Counted from the first letter of the stretch, positions 1 to 6,172 are shown. The stretch is DNA of 15,943 bases from CAIUGU01 sp031398625 (GCA_031398625.1 JANNNQ010000047.1:1-15943), one strand, 5' to 3'. The notes: generated from the sequence alone by a model not told the origin. Program-made: numbers and translations.

Positions 1-1
1 G

Positions 2-76
2 CTGACGGTGCTGGCGCTGATCGGCGTGCTCGCGCTGTTTGGGTGGATGGCCCTCGCCGGTATCCAGGCTTCGTGA
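2..76 (+). CDS. C-terminal end of an unknown membrane protein (partial)
   Basis: The first 75 bases read, in the second frame, as 24 residues ending at a TGA stop at 74-76. They are almost entirely hydrophobic (LTVLALIGVLALFGWMALAG, then IQAS), which fits a final transmembrane helix. The beginning of the gene lies outside the window, so its family cannot be named. The frame choice rests only on this membrane-helix composition and on the clean stop before a gap of about 160 bases. The other frames give arginine-rich sequence that looks non-coding. Confidence 0.5.
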   Translation: MTVLALIGVLALFGWMALAGIQAS

Positions 77-122
77 TTGATTGACCCAAAAGTCCGGCCA
101 AAGCCTTTTGCATCACCTTGTT

Positions 123-152
123 AGCCAGCGAAAAGCGTGGTTTTCACTGGCT
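123..152. repeat. Imperfect palindrome upstream of the GST gene
   Basis: AGCCAGCGAAAA at 123-134 and TTTTCACTGGCT at 141-152 are complementary at 11 of 12 positions around a 6-base loop. It lies 47 bases after the stop of the upstream membrane-protein fragment and 84 bases before the GST start. No T-run follows, so a transcription terminator is doubtful. The symmetry would also suit a dimeric regulator binding site. The role is inferred; only the symmetry is observed. Confidence 0.4.
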
Positions 153-186
153 CCCGAGATCGACGAGCGGGACCTCGTCAATTTCG

Positions 187-206
187 CCGAGTCTTCCATG
201 ACTCGG
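187..206 (+). promoter_or_regulatory. Hairpin in the GST leader
   Basis: CCGAGTC (187-193) and GACTCGG (200-206) form a perfect 7-bp stem with a 6-base loop, ending 29 bases before the GST start codon. It could be the tail of an upstream terminator (TTGGG follows, a poor T-run) or a leader hairpin. No convincing sigma-70 promoter was found between 77 and 235. Confidence 0.25.
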
Positions 207-235
207 TTGGGCTGACCGGCCATGAGGGTATCGTC

Positions 236-865
236 ATGAACGAAACGATGGTTTTCTACACCAACCCGATGTCGCGCGGGCGCATCGCGCACTGGATGCT
301 GGAGGAAGTCGGTGAACCGTACGAGGTGAAGCTGCTGGCCTTCGACAAGGGCGAGCACAAGCGAACCGAGTACCTGGGCATCAACCCCATGGGCAAGGTG
401 CCCGCACTGGTCCACCGCGGCGTGGTCATCACCGAAGCGGCGGCCATCTGCGCGTATCTCGCCGATGCCTTTCCGGCGAAGAAGCTCGCTCCCGCCCTCG
501 ACGACCCCCGCCGTGGCACCTACCTCCGCTGGATGTTTTTCGGTGCTGGTTGCATCGAAGCGGCGCTCACCGACAAGGCGTTCCCGCGGGTGGAAGCACC
601 GCGTGCGGGCATGCTCGGCTATGGAAGCTACGACAGCGCGCTGGCTTCACTCGAACAGGCGCTTGCACCCGGCCCCTGGATCCTCGGTGCGCAATTCAGC
701 GCGGCAGATGTCTACGTCGGGTCCCAGGTGGGTTGGGGGCTCCAGTTCAAGACGCTGGAACCCCGGCCGCTATTCCAGGCCTATGCCGCTCGCTGCAACG
801 AGCGACCCGCCATGCAGCGCATGATCGAGCTCAACAATGGCTACGCCGCGAAGCAGAAGGGATAG
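236..865 (+). CDS. Glutathione S-transferase family protein
   Basis: The 209-residue product has the usual cytosolic GST length and layout. An N-terminal thioredoxin-like domain (about 4-80) begins with YTNPMSRGR, carries the glutathione-binding cis-proline segment NPMGKVPAL (50-58, Pro56) and continues with the ITEAAAI stretch (65-71). Here Glu67 is followed by Ala where many GSTs have Ser. The all-helical C-terminal domain (about 90-205) contains the N-capping-box motif FSAADVY (154-160, Ser155/Asp158). Members conjugate or reduce electrophiles with glutathione in the cytoplasm; the substrate cannot be told from sequence. The frame is open upstream to 137, but ATG 236 has GAGGG seven bases before it, and the longer start would add 33 residues unlike a GST N-terminus. 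It is convergent with the helix-hairpin-helix gene at 928. Confidence 0.92.
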   Translation: MNETMVFYTNPMSRGRIAHWMLEEVGEPYEVKLLAFDKGEHKRTEYLGINPMGKVPALVHRGVVITEAAAICAYLADAFPAKKLAPALDDPRRGTYLRWMFFGAGCIEAALTDKAFPRVEAPRAGMLGYGSYDSALASLEQALAPGPWILGAQFSAADVYVGSQVGWGLQFKTLEPRPLFQAYAARCNERPAMQRMIELNNGYAAKQKG

Positions 866-927
866 CGGTATCAGCGACTGCCAGGAGAAGGATTGAAAGT
901 CCCTCTTGCCAAAACCCAGAGCCCGCA

Positions 928-1554
928 TCACTTCAAGGTGACGTAACTCTCCAGCCGCGCCACTTCCTTCGCGTCGACGTACTTGCCGATCTCGCGGCGG
1001 AACTGTTCGATGCTGGTGTACGGGCGGTATTCCTCGAATTCGTGGGCCATCCGCTTCGTCATGCCCGGGATGGTCAGGATGTCCGCTTCGGAGGCCGTGT
1101 TGAGGTTCAGCGGCACGAACACGTATTGCTCCAGGCGCGCCACTTCCTTCGCATCGACATATTTGCCCATCTCCCGCCGGAACTGGGTCAGTGACGTATA
1201 GGGGCGATACTCCTCGAACTCATGCGCCATGCGCGCATTCATGCCGGGGATGAGCAGGATCTCGGCACCGGTTGCGGTATTGAGGTTGATCTGCAGGAAC
1301 AGCCGTCCGTACAGCTCTGTGCGCTGTGCCGGGCTCAGCGTTTTCGCCAGGGCGGCATCGAATGCGGCGGTCGTGAGGTAGGGTTTGTCCTTGAGCAGTG
1401 CTCCGGCCGTCGCGGCATTCAGGTGCGGCAGCTTCGCAAGGTCAGCGGCTTCGGCCGTGTTCGGATTGAGCAGCGCAGTGTTGCCGACCTGGGCGGTGGC
1501 AATGCCTGCAAGCAGCAGACCTGTCAGCAAAGCAGGGCAGTGAATGAGGCGCAT
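928..1554 (-). CDS. Exported helix-hairpin-helix (ComEA-like) repeat protein
   Basis: The 208-residue protein starts with a signal peptide (MRLIHCPALLTGLLLAGIATA, cleavage near residue 21). Three helix-hairpin-helix modules follow, each opening with the ComEA-like Asn-Thr-Ala signature: LNPNTAEAADLAKLP (about 29-43), INLNTATGAEILLIPGM (89-105) and LNLNTASEADILTIPGM (149-165). The last two belong to 60-residue repeats that share MAHEFEEYRPYTS and GKYVDAKEVARLE almost exactly. HhH modules of this kind bind DNA backbone non-specifically in ComEA, the periplasmic DNA receptor of competence, which usually has one such domain. DNA binding by this protein is inferred. AAGGAG six bases before the ATG fixes the start. 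No competence genes are nearby, so a structural or protein-binding use of the fold is also possible. Confidence 0.85.
   Translation of the reverse strand: MRLIHCPALLTGLLLAGIATAQVGNTALLNPNTAEAADLAKLPHLNAATAGALLKDKPYLTTAAFDAALAKTLSPAQRTELYGRLFLQINLNTATGAEILLIPGMNARMAHEFEEYRPYTSLTQFRREMGKYVDAKEVARLEQYVFVPLNLNTASEADILTIPGMTKRMAHEFEEYRPYTSIEQFRREIGKYVDAKEVARLESYVTLK
934..1293 (-). repeat. Two tandem 180-bp coding repeats in the HhH gene
   Basis: Residues 88-147 (DNA 1293 down to 1114) and 148-207 (1113 down to 934) of the HhH protein repeat with an exact 60-residue period. On the plus strand the copies are visible as CACTTCCTTCGCGTCGAC at 961 and CACTTCCTTCGCATCGAC at 1141. The DNA has diverged mostly at silent positions while the protein stays nearly identical, which indicates an old duplication kept under selection. 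Confidence 0.85.
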
Positions 1555-1657
1555 GCGATTCTCCTTTTGACTGTTTCCGCGCGGCCGGCCTTATCGTAAG
1601 CCGATGTTGAGCCTCGTCAATGCCGCAACCAATGAATACTTCGTGAACCGACAAAAC

Positions 1658-1691
1658 TTGACATCGCGCTGCCGCGGGACGCCACGATAAT
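1658..1691 (+). promoter_or_regulatory. Possible promoter of the MsrQ-like gene
   Basis: A perfect -35 hexamer TTGACA (1658-1663) and a -10-like GATAAT (1686-1691) precede the start codon at 1697. The 22-base spacer is too long for a normal sigma-70 promoter, so the pair may not work together. If GATAAT is used, transcription would start at or very near the ATG. No Shine-Dalgarno sequence is visible there. Confidence 0.25.
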
Positions 1692-1696
1692 CCGTC

Positions 1697-2299
1697 ATGG
1701 ACTCGCTCTTTAACTCCCGCTGGCTGCTCTGGCTGGTGCTCGCCTTGCCGGGCGCCTTCATGGTGACGGGCCTGTGGCGGGAAACGCTCTTCTACGGCGA
1801 GTTCATTCATGCCTCGGGGGAAACGGGGGCACGGCTCCTGATCCTGACCATGGCCGTCACGCCGCTGTGCCTGATGTTTCCGCGAGCGGCGTGGCCACGC
1901 TGGTTGCTGCAACGCCGCCGGTATCTCGGGGTCGCTGCCTTCGGGTACGTCCTGCTGCATGCGGTGGTCTATGTGGGGCGGCAGGCTGACCTAGCCACCA
2001 TTCTTGACGATGCACGCGCTACGGCCATGTGGACCGGCTGGCTCGCCTTCGCCATCATGCTGGTGCTGGCGCTGACCAGCAACGACCGTTCGGTCCGGGC
2101 TTTGCGCAAGGCCTGGAAAGTCCTCCATCGCTGGGTGTATGTCGCGGCCCTGCTGACCTTCCTGCACTGGGTGCTGTCGGCATTCGATCCGGTGCCGGGC
2201 GCGATCCATTTTGGTGTTCTCGCGCTGCTTGAGGGCTGCCGGCTTTGGAAAACCCGTTTCGGGCGCGGCAAGTTGATCGATACAGGAGGGGGCCCATGA
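1697..2299 (+). CDS. MsrQ-like ferric-reductase-type haem b membrane protein
   Basis: The 200-residue product is an integral membrane protein with about five or six hydrophobic segments. It carries the histidine pattern of the YedZ/MsrQ group: His88 in RRYLGVAAFGYVLLH, and His144 and His157 in LHRWVYVAALLTFLHW. These match the spacing of haem-ligating histidines in Escherichia coli MsrQ. TSNDRSVRALRKAWKVLHR (127-145) is also typical. MsrQ passes quinol-derived electrons through haem b to the periplasmic methionine sulfoxide reductase MsrP. No msrP gene lies in this window, so the partner is unknown and a general ferric-reductase-like label is safer. The last codons overlap the downstream lipoprotein gene (ATGA), which indicates translational coupling. 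No Shine-Dalgarno precedes the start. Confidence 0.82.
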   Translation: MDSLFNSRWLLWLVLALPGAFMVTGLWRETLFYGEFIHASGETGARLLILTMAVTPLCLMFPRAAWPRWLLQRRRYLGVAAFGYVLLHAVVYVGRQADLATILDDARATAMWTGWLAFAIMLVLALTSNDRSVRALRKAWKVLHRWVYVAALLTFLHWVLSAFDPVPGAIHFGVLALLEGCRLWKTRFGRGKLIDTGGGP

Positions 2300-2709
2300 A
2301 GCATGCCTGGCTTGCGCCTTTGCTGCTCGTGGCTGGTTGCCAGCCCGGGGAGCCGACCCCGGCGCCTGTCACGGCCCCATCGCCGGCTGATCCCGCCGCA
2401 GCCCCGAATCCGCTGGTGAATCGCGTCTGGGTCCGTGCGGACGCGGACCTGCCCGGAGTCATGCGGATCTTTCTCGACGACGGCACGCTCGTGATGGACT
2501 CGTGCTGGGAAACCCACCGGCTCGCGCCCTGGACTTCCCCCGCACCCGACCAGCTCGTCTGGCAGGAAGACACGGCACAGATCAAGGCAACCGTACTGAC
2601 TGTGACGTTGAGGGAACTCGTGCTGCGGCTGGAGCTGTCCGATGGCCCGCGCGAAGAGCACTACACCGCGGCGACGGTGCCGTATCTGTGTCCGGATATG
2701 CCCAAATAG
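2296..2709 (+). CDS. Small predicted lipoprotein of unknown function
   Basis: The 137-residue product begins MKHAWLAPLLLVAGCQPGEP, a short lipoprotein signal with lipobox LVAGC (acylated Cys15). A Pro/Ala-rich linker follows (about 17-40), then a compact, probably beta-rich domain (about 43-132) with two further cysteines, Cys70 and Cys132, that could form a disulfide. The frame is open upstream, but ATG 2296 is preceded by AGGAGG and begins exactly at the lipoprotein signal. It overlaps the stop of the MsrQ-like gene by four bases, so the two are almost certainly cotranscribed and translationally coupled. I do not recognise the domain. Its position suggests, but does not show, a periplasmic role linked to the haem protein. 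Asp-Leu after the start of the mature part is absent, so outer-membrane sorting by the Lol system is plausible. Confidence 0.8.
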   Translation: MKHAWLAPLLLVAGCQPGEPTPAPVTAPSPADPAAAPNPLVNRVWVRADADLPGVMRIFLDDGTLVMDSCWETHRLAPWTSPAPDQLVWQEDTAQIKATVLTVTLRELVLRLELSDGPREEHYTAATVPYLCPDMPK

Positions 2710-2721
2710 AAACCAATGGCG

Positions 2722-2846
2722 GCTGACTTTGTCAGCAAGTAGGCCTCCGGCAAGTAAGTTGCAGACGCAACAGGCAGGCCTTGCGGCAAGCCCGCTTGCC
2801 GCGTAGCGACCTGCTTGTCGAAGACCCCCCTGTCGACAAAGTCGAC
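2722..2846. repeat. Palindrome-rich intergenic element
   Basis: Four nested or adjacent inverted repeats fill the gap after the lipoprotein gene. They are GCTGAC-TTT-GTCAGC (2722-2736); GTTGC-AGAC-GCAAC (2758-2771); a long hairpin in which 2770-2778 pairs with 2810-2818 and GCGGCAAG (2783-2790) pairs with CTTGCCGC (2795-2802); and GTCGAC-AAA-GTCGAC (2832-2846). GACTTTGTC (2725-2733) and GACAAAGTC (2835-2843) are also complementary, so the two ends could close the whole element. Its first hairpin begins 12 bases after the stop and may serve as a terminator. A REP-like repeat, a relict mobile element or a small structured RNA are alternatives. Confidence 0.5.
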
Positions 2847-2986
2847 CTCGTTTTCCGTGTTAGGGGACCTCTGAAATAGTGCTATCTGAAACTGGCGGCG
2901 CATTTTCAACCATGGTCTTTCAATCAGTTGCATCGCTGCTCGCTTGACACATGTAGGTAAATCACAGCTTCCTTAGGAGTATTTCG

Positions 2987-3694
2987 ATGTTCGATCCGAA
3001 ACAGCTGCTTGATCAGGTTCTGGGCGGCGCCCTGTCTGGCGGGCCAGGGGCAGGCGGTTTGGGCAGCGTAGCGAACCAGGCGCGGGACCGGCTGAACCAG
3101 GCTAGCAGGCCCCAGGCGTTCGGGGCCGGTGCAGTGGCGGGCGGATTGCTGGGCATGCTCCTCGGTGGCAAAAAGGTCCGCAAGCTCGCGGGGGGTGCGC
3201 TGGGGTACGGTGGCGCCGCAGCGCTGGGTGCCATCGCGTACCAGGCCTACCAGACTTATCGCCAGAACCAGGGGGGTGCGGCGCCATTCGCATCCATCCC
3301 GCAGGCAACACCCGGGTTGCTGCCGCACGCGCAGCCCGCTGCAGATGGTGGTGCCTTCGAACTGGTGCTGATCCGCGGCATGATTGCGGCCGCCAAGGCG
3401 GACGGGCACGTGGATGCAGAAGAACAGCAGCGACTGTTCGCGCAGGTCGAACGCCTTGGCCTCGATGCAGAAGCGAAGGCCATGGTGTTCGACGCGCTGA
3501 CGCAGCCCATCGACCTGGGGCGGATTGCAGCGCAGGTGGCCACACCCGAACAGGGTGCCGAGCTGTATCTCGCTTCACGTCTCGCGATCGATCCCGATCA
3601 TCCCGCCGAACGCGCGTGGCTCGACGCACTCGCCGGGCGTCTCAAGCTGCCGACGGAGTTGCGGGCGACGCTTGACCAGCAGGTCACAGAATAG
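2987..3694 (+). CDS. DUF533 family protein with TerB-like domain
   Basis: The 235-residue protein fits the DUF533 (YebE-type) family. An N-terminal Gly/Ala-rich half contains a hydrophobic glycine-zipper-like stretch (about 45-88, AGAVAGGLLGMLLGG then KKVRKLAGGALGYGGAA). After a Pro/Ala linker comes a helical TerB-like domain (about 122-232) with the acidic motif AKADGHVDAEE (136-146), which in related folds can bind metal. E. coli YebE is an inner-membrane-associated protein induced by envelope stress; the biochemical role is unknown. TTAGGAG about eight bases before ATG 2987 supports the start. TTGACA at 2944-2949 could be a -35 box, but no good -10 follows. It ends three bases before the stop of the convergent DUF1428 gene. 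Confidence 0.85.
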   Translation: MFDPKQLLDQVLGGALSGGPGAGGLGSVANQARDRLNQASRPQAFGAGAVAGGLLGMLLGGKKVRKLAGGALGYGGAAALGAIAYQAYQTYRQNQGGAAPFASIPQATPGLLPHAQPAADGGAFELVLIRGMIAAAKADGHVDAEEQQRLFAQVERLGLDAEAKAMVFDALTQPIDLGRIAAQVATPEQGAELYLASRLAIDPDHPAERAWLDALAGRLKLPTELRATLDQQVTE

Positions 3695-3697
3695 TCG

Positions 3698-4081
3698 TCA
3701 GCCGGAAGCCTGCTCCGCGAGGTCGGAACCCATCTTGACTACGGGGGTGAACCCGCCGAAGACCAACCTTTTGCCGTCGAAAGGCATCGGGTTGTTTTCG
3801 GGACTCATTGCCGGGTCGGCCATGATCCGGGACATCGCTGCGTCACGGGTTGCCTTGTCCGGCCATTCGACCCAGGAGAAAACCACGGTTTCGTCGGCTT
3901 TCGCCTGGACGGCGCGGCGGAAGTCGGTGACCTTTCCGTCCGGAACGTCATCGCCCCAGCACTCGAGAATGCGCGTCGCTCCGTGCTTCATGAAGACGCT
4001 GTCGCCTTTGTTTGCGTGCTCTACGAACTTGTCCCTGGCAGAGGTAGGAACAGGGATGAGGAAGCCATCTACGTAGCCCAT
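3698..4081 (-). CDS. DUF1428 family protein
   Basis: The 127-residue product matches the DUF1428 family along its whole length. It has the start YVDGFLIPVP (3-12), ECWGDDVPDGKVTDF (40-54), AVQAKADETVVFSWVEW (57-73) and the ending MPFDGKRLVFGGF (99-111). The fold is a dimeric alpha/beta barrel-like ferredoxin fold, cytoplasmic; no reaction has been assigned to the family. AGGAG six bases upstream identifies ATG 4081. A TTG two codons earlier is in frame but lies inside the ribosome-binding spacing. The gene is downstream of the S41 peptidase on the same strand with a 125-base gap, in which I see no gene and no clear promoter. Confidence 0.92.
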   Translation of the reverse strand: MGYVDGFLIPVPTSARDKFVEHANKGDSVFMKHGATRILECWGDDVPDGKVTDFRRAVQAKADETVVFSWVEWPDKATRDAAMSRIMADPAMSPENNPMPFDGKRLVFGGFTPVVKMGSDLAEQASG

Positions 4082-4206
4082 GGGCAACTCCTGGTGAGGA
4101 TTTCCCGACCATGGTGCACGTTGCCCAACCCGCGCTCCGTCAGGTTACCTGCCGGTGAGTTGTACGAATCGTCCGACGTCTCGAGCGTGTGGAACGGCTT
4201 GTAGTG

Positions 4207-5796
4207 CTATTCGAGCAGGATGCGAATCTCTTTCACTGCCGGGCGAACGAGCGTCCCTACTTCTGCTGCACCTGTCGTCTTGGCGAAGCCTACGGGAGTG
4301 GACGTCGGCGGCGCGGGGCAGGTGCCGGTAGCGCGATACTGCAACGCCGCTGCGAGTTTGCCTTCCGCCGGATCGCCGAGCGGTCGGCTGAAATCGTCGT
4401 TCACCGAGCAACCCGGCAGGCGTTCGCCGATGCGGCCCGCCACGCTGTTGTCGGGCGTGAAGCCATCGGTGTAGTCGCCGAAATTCTTCGCGTTGACCCC
4501 CTTGAACTGGATCGTGAAGTACGTGGTGCCGCAGTTGTCCGTGGCATAGAAGCCGTACGGCTTGCCGCACGTCGTCATGCCGATCTGGTTGACCTGCACA
4601 TCCACGCCTCGCAGGCTGTTGATGATCGACTCGCTGGCGGAGCACGTGCCCGAGCCGGTGATGACGAAGACGCGCGGCAGGTCCAGGGTGGGCAGTGCCG
4701 TACCGTTCCCGGCGCTGAATCCCTGCGTCGCGGTGTGAAACGGGATGGGTGCCAGTGCCTGACCCGTCACTGGATTCGTGTTCGGGTGCTTGCTGTTGAA
4801 CGTCAGCCGCTCGAACGTCCTGCCCGCGGTGGGAACAGGCCCCGCAACCATGTAGGCCAGTTCGCTGGCGATATCGAGGTACCCGCCGCCGTTGTAGCGC
4901 ACATCGAGGATGAGGTCGGTGACGTTCGCGGTCTTGAGCTGGTTGATCGCGGCGATGAGTTGCGCTTCACTCGTGGCGATATGGTCGTTGAACACCAGGT
5001 AGCCGACGGGTCCGGTGCCGGTCGACAGGATGCTCACGTCCTGCACCGGGTCCGAGACGACCGTCGTCGATTGCAGGGTGACCGTGTACTGGACGCCGCC
5101 AGTCGAACGCAGCGTAAACGCATGCGACAGGCCATTGGCCGGCGGATAGAGCGCCTCCAGGGTCGCGTCGTAGTTGGACGCGAGCGCCGCTGCAAAGCCG
5201 ACGCCATCGATCGAGAGGATTTCGTCGCCCCGCATCAAGCCCGCATTGGCAGCGGGTGAGCCCGGCTCCGTGTAGGCCACGATGGCCCCCGGTCCTGGCA
5301 CCGAAAACCACTGGGCTCCATATCCTGACCCCGAGCCCGATTGCGACAGCGCGATCCACTCGGGGGTCGAGTAGGTGAAATGAAAGCGGTTCTTGGGATT
5401 GCCTGACGCGGTAACGCCAGCCGTCTTCAGCAACGGGAAGTAGGATGTGGTGGCGTACGAATTCGGATTGACGTCGGGTACCTCGGAGTACCAGAGATAT
5501 GTCTCGTTGGTCCAGGACCGCAGCCAGGCGTTTTCCGTCGAGCTTGAGCCCATCCTGTCGGTGTAGGACTGGTTCGTCTGCGGATTGGTGCCCGTACGGG
5601 GCGCAGCGCACTGTGACTTGAAGGTCGATGCGGGGAGGAAAATGCCGGCTGAATAACTGGTTGGGGTAACGGTGGAAGTCTGTATGGAGCCACCCTGACT
5701 ACTCAACGGGGTTGCGGGCGTCGGGCTGCTTCCACCCCCACCCCCGCCACAGGCCGCCAAACTGGCAGCCAGAACAACAATGAGCGCTGTGCGCAT
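4207..5796 (-). CDS. S41 family PDZ-containing serine peptidase, lipoprotein
   Basis: The 529-residue product has a lipoprotein signal with lipobox LAAC (Cys16), then a Gly/Ser/Pro/Thr-rich linker (17-50). An N-terminal helical cap region follows (about 75-150). A PDZ-like domain (about 163-245) contains TEPGSPAANAGLMRGDEIL. The S41 catalytic core (about 260-460) shows DVRYNGGG (298-305), the nucleophile motif GTCSASES (383-390) and TTCGKPYGF (408-416). By analogy with Tsp/CtpA, Ser386 and Lys412 would be the Ser-Lys pair. Such tail-specific-type proteases cleave envelope proteins. Several cysteines (63, 385, 410, 422, 463, 493) suggest disulfides in an oxidising compartment. The frame is open to 5871, but the start at 5796 begins the signal sequence and has GGAAAG seven bases upstream. 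It is divergent from the FMN riboswitch. Confidence 0.9.
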   Translation of the reverse strand: MRTALIVVLAASLAACGGGGGGSSPTPATPLSSQGGSIQTSTVTPTSYSAGIFLPASTFKSQCAAPRTGTNPQTNQSYTDRMGSSSTENAWLRSWTNETYLWYSEVPDVNPNSYATTSYFPLLKTAGVTASGNPKNRFHFTYSTPEWIALSQSGSGSGYGAQWFSVPGPGAIVAYTEPGSPAANAGLMRGDEILSIDGVGFAAALASNYDATLEALYPPANGLSHAFTLRSTGGVQYTVTLQSTTVVSDPVQDVSILSTGTGPVGYLVFNDHIATSEAQLIAAINQLKTANVTDLILDVRYNGGGYLDIASELAYMVAGPVPTAGRTFERLTFNSKHPNTNPVTGQALAPIPFHTATQGFSAGNGTALPTLDLPRVFVITGSGTCSASESIINSLRGVDVQVNQIGMTTCGKPYGFYATDNCGTTYFTIQFKGVNAKNFGDYTDGFTPDNSVAGRIGERLPGCSVNDDFSRPLGDPAEGKLAAALQYRATGTCPAPPTSTPVGFAKTTGAAEVGTLVRPAVKEIRILLE

Positions 5797-5854
5797 GTCG
5801 TGACTTTCCAGGTCGTTTTCCTGTCCCGGGTTGTACACCGGTTCGCAGGACGGG

Positions 5855-5884
5855 TTCCAAGCAGGCATCACGATTCCTTATACT
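5855..5884 (+). promoter_or_regulatory. Candidate promoter of the riboswitch-ribH2 transcript
   Basis: TATACT (5879-5884) is a good -10 hexamer. TTCCAA (5855-5860), with an 18-base spacer, is a weak -35. Transcription would start near 5891, about 30 bases before the aptamer, which is the geometry expected for a riboswitch leader. The assignment is based on matches to the consensus only. Confidence 0.45.
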
Positions 5885-5921
5885 GCGCCCCGCGCCGGGC
5901 GCCTTGATGGGTGGCTGGCAG

Positions 5922-6111
5922 CGTTCTCGGGGCGGGGTGCAACTCCCCACCGGCGGTGACGGCGAGCAATCGCACAAGCCCGCGGGCGCGGCGTATGGGA
6001 TCAGGTTGGGGGCTGTCCCCCATCGGGGTCAGTCCCCAACCTGATCCCCTATCCCGGACAGCAGATCCGGTTTGAATCCGGAGCCGACGGTACAGTCCGG
6101 TTACGAGAGCG
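5922..6111 (+). ncRNA. FMN riboswitch (RFN element)
   Basis: The conserved RFN core is easily read. TTCTCGGGGCGGGGTGCAAC (5924-5943) runs into CTCCCCACCGGCGGTGACGG, AGCCCGCGGGCGC is at 5977-5989, and after a variable arm come GATCCGGTTTGAATCCGG and AGCCGACGGTACAGTCCGG, closing with GAGAGCG (6105-6111). P1 pairs 5922-5928 with 6105-6111, including one G-T wobble. FMN riboswitches bind flavin mononucleotide and switch off riboflavin genes. The gene downstream is a lumazine synthase, so function and context agree. The aptamer is longer than typical because its variable arm contains a long palindrome (5997-6048). Downstream, 6173-6207 can mask the ribosome binding site, which points to control of translation. 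Confidence 0.95.
5997..6048. repeat. REP-like palindrome inside the riboswitch variable arm
   Basis: GGGATCAGGTTGGGG (5997-6011) is a perfect 15-bp inverse complement of CCCCAACCTGATCCC (6034-6048). The pairing continues inward through 6012-6015/6030-6033 and CCCC/GGGG (6017-6020/6025-6028) to a CATC tip. The interior also contains two smaller palindromes of the form GGGG-N5-CCCC (GGGGGCTGTCCCCC and GGGGTCAGTCCCC). The position corresponds to the variable stem of the FMN aptamer, where extra length is tolerated. The shape resembles paired REP elements; calling it an insertion is inference. Confidence 0.75.
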
Positions 6112-6117
6112 GTCGCT

Positions 6118-6158
6118 GGATCTGGATGTATGGGGACGGTCCCCAATCATCCGGATTC
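6118..6158 (+). promoter_or_regulatory. Long hairpin between the aptamer and ribH2, with REP-like core
   Basis: Bases 6118-6128 pair with 6148-6158 (11 pairs, two of them G-T). The tip is the palindrome GGGGACGGTCCCC (6132-6144), of the same GGGG-N5-CCCC type as in the aptamer arm. The following TCTCGTCTTCG is not a good T-run, so an intrinsic terminator is uncertain. TCTCGT (6157-6162) is complementary to ACGAGA (6103-6108), which contains part of the 3' strand of P1. This alternative pairing could link ligand binding to the downstream structure. Confidence 0.45.
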
Positions 6159-6172
6159 TCGTCTTCGTGCGC

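Noticed and set aside
2661..2933. A 90-codon minus-strand open frame over the palindrome-rich gap
   Set aside because: It overlaps the lipoprotein 3' end and consists largely of translated inverted repeats. No ribosome binding site or family was recognised.
2944..2949. Perfect TTGACA upstream of the DUF533 gene
   Set aside because: No acceptable -10 hexamer is found 15-19 bases downstream, so I do not call a promoter from the -35 alone.
4189..5259. A 356-codon open frame on the plus strand
   Set aside because: It is antisense to the S41 peptidase core, whose catalytic motifs are intact. The translation is Arg/Ala/Val/Gly-rich with no known motif.
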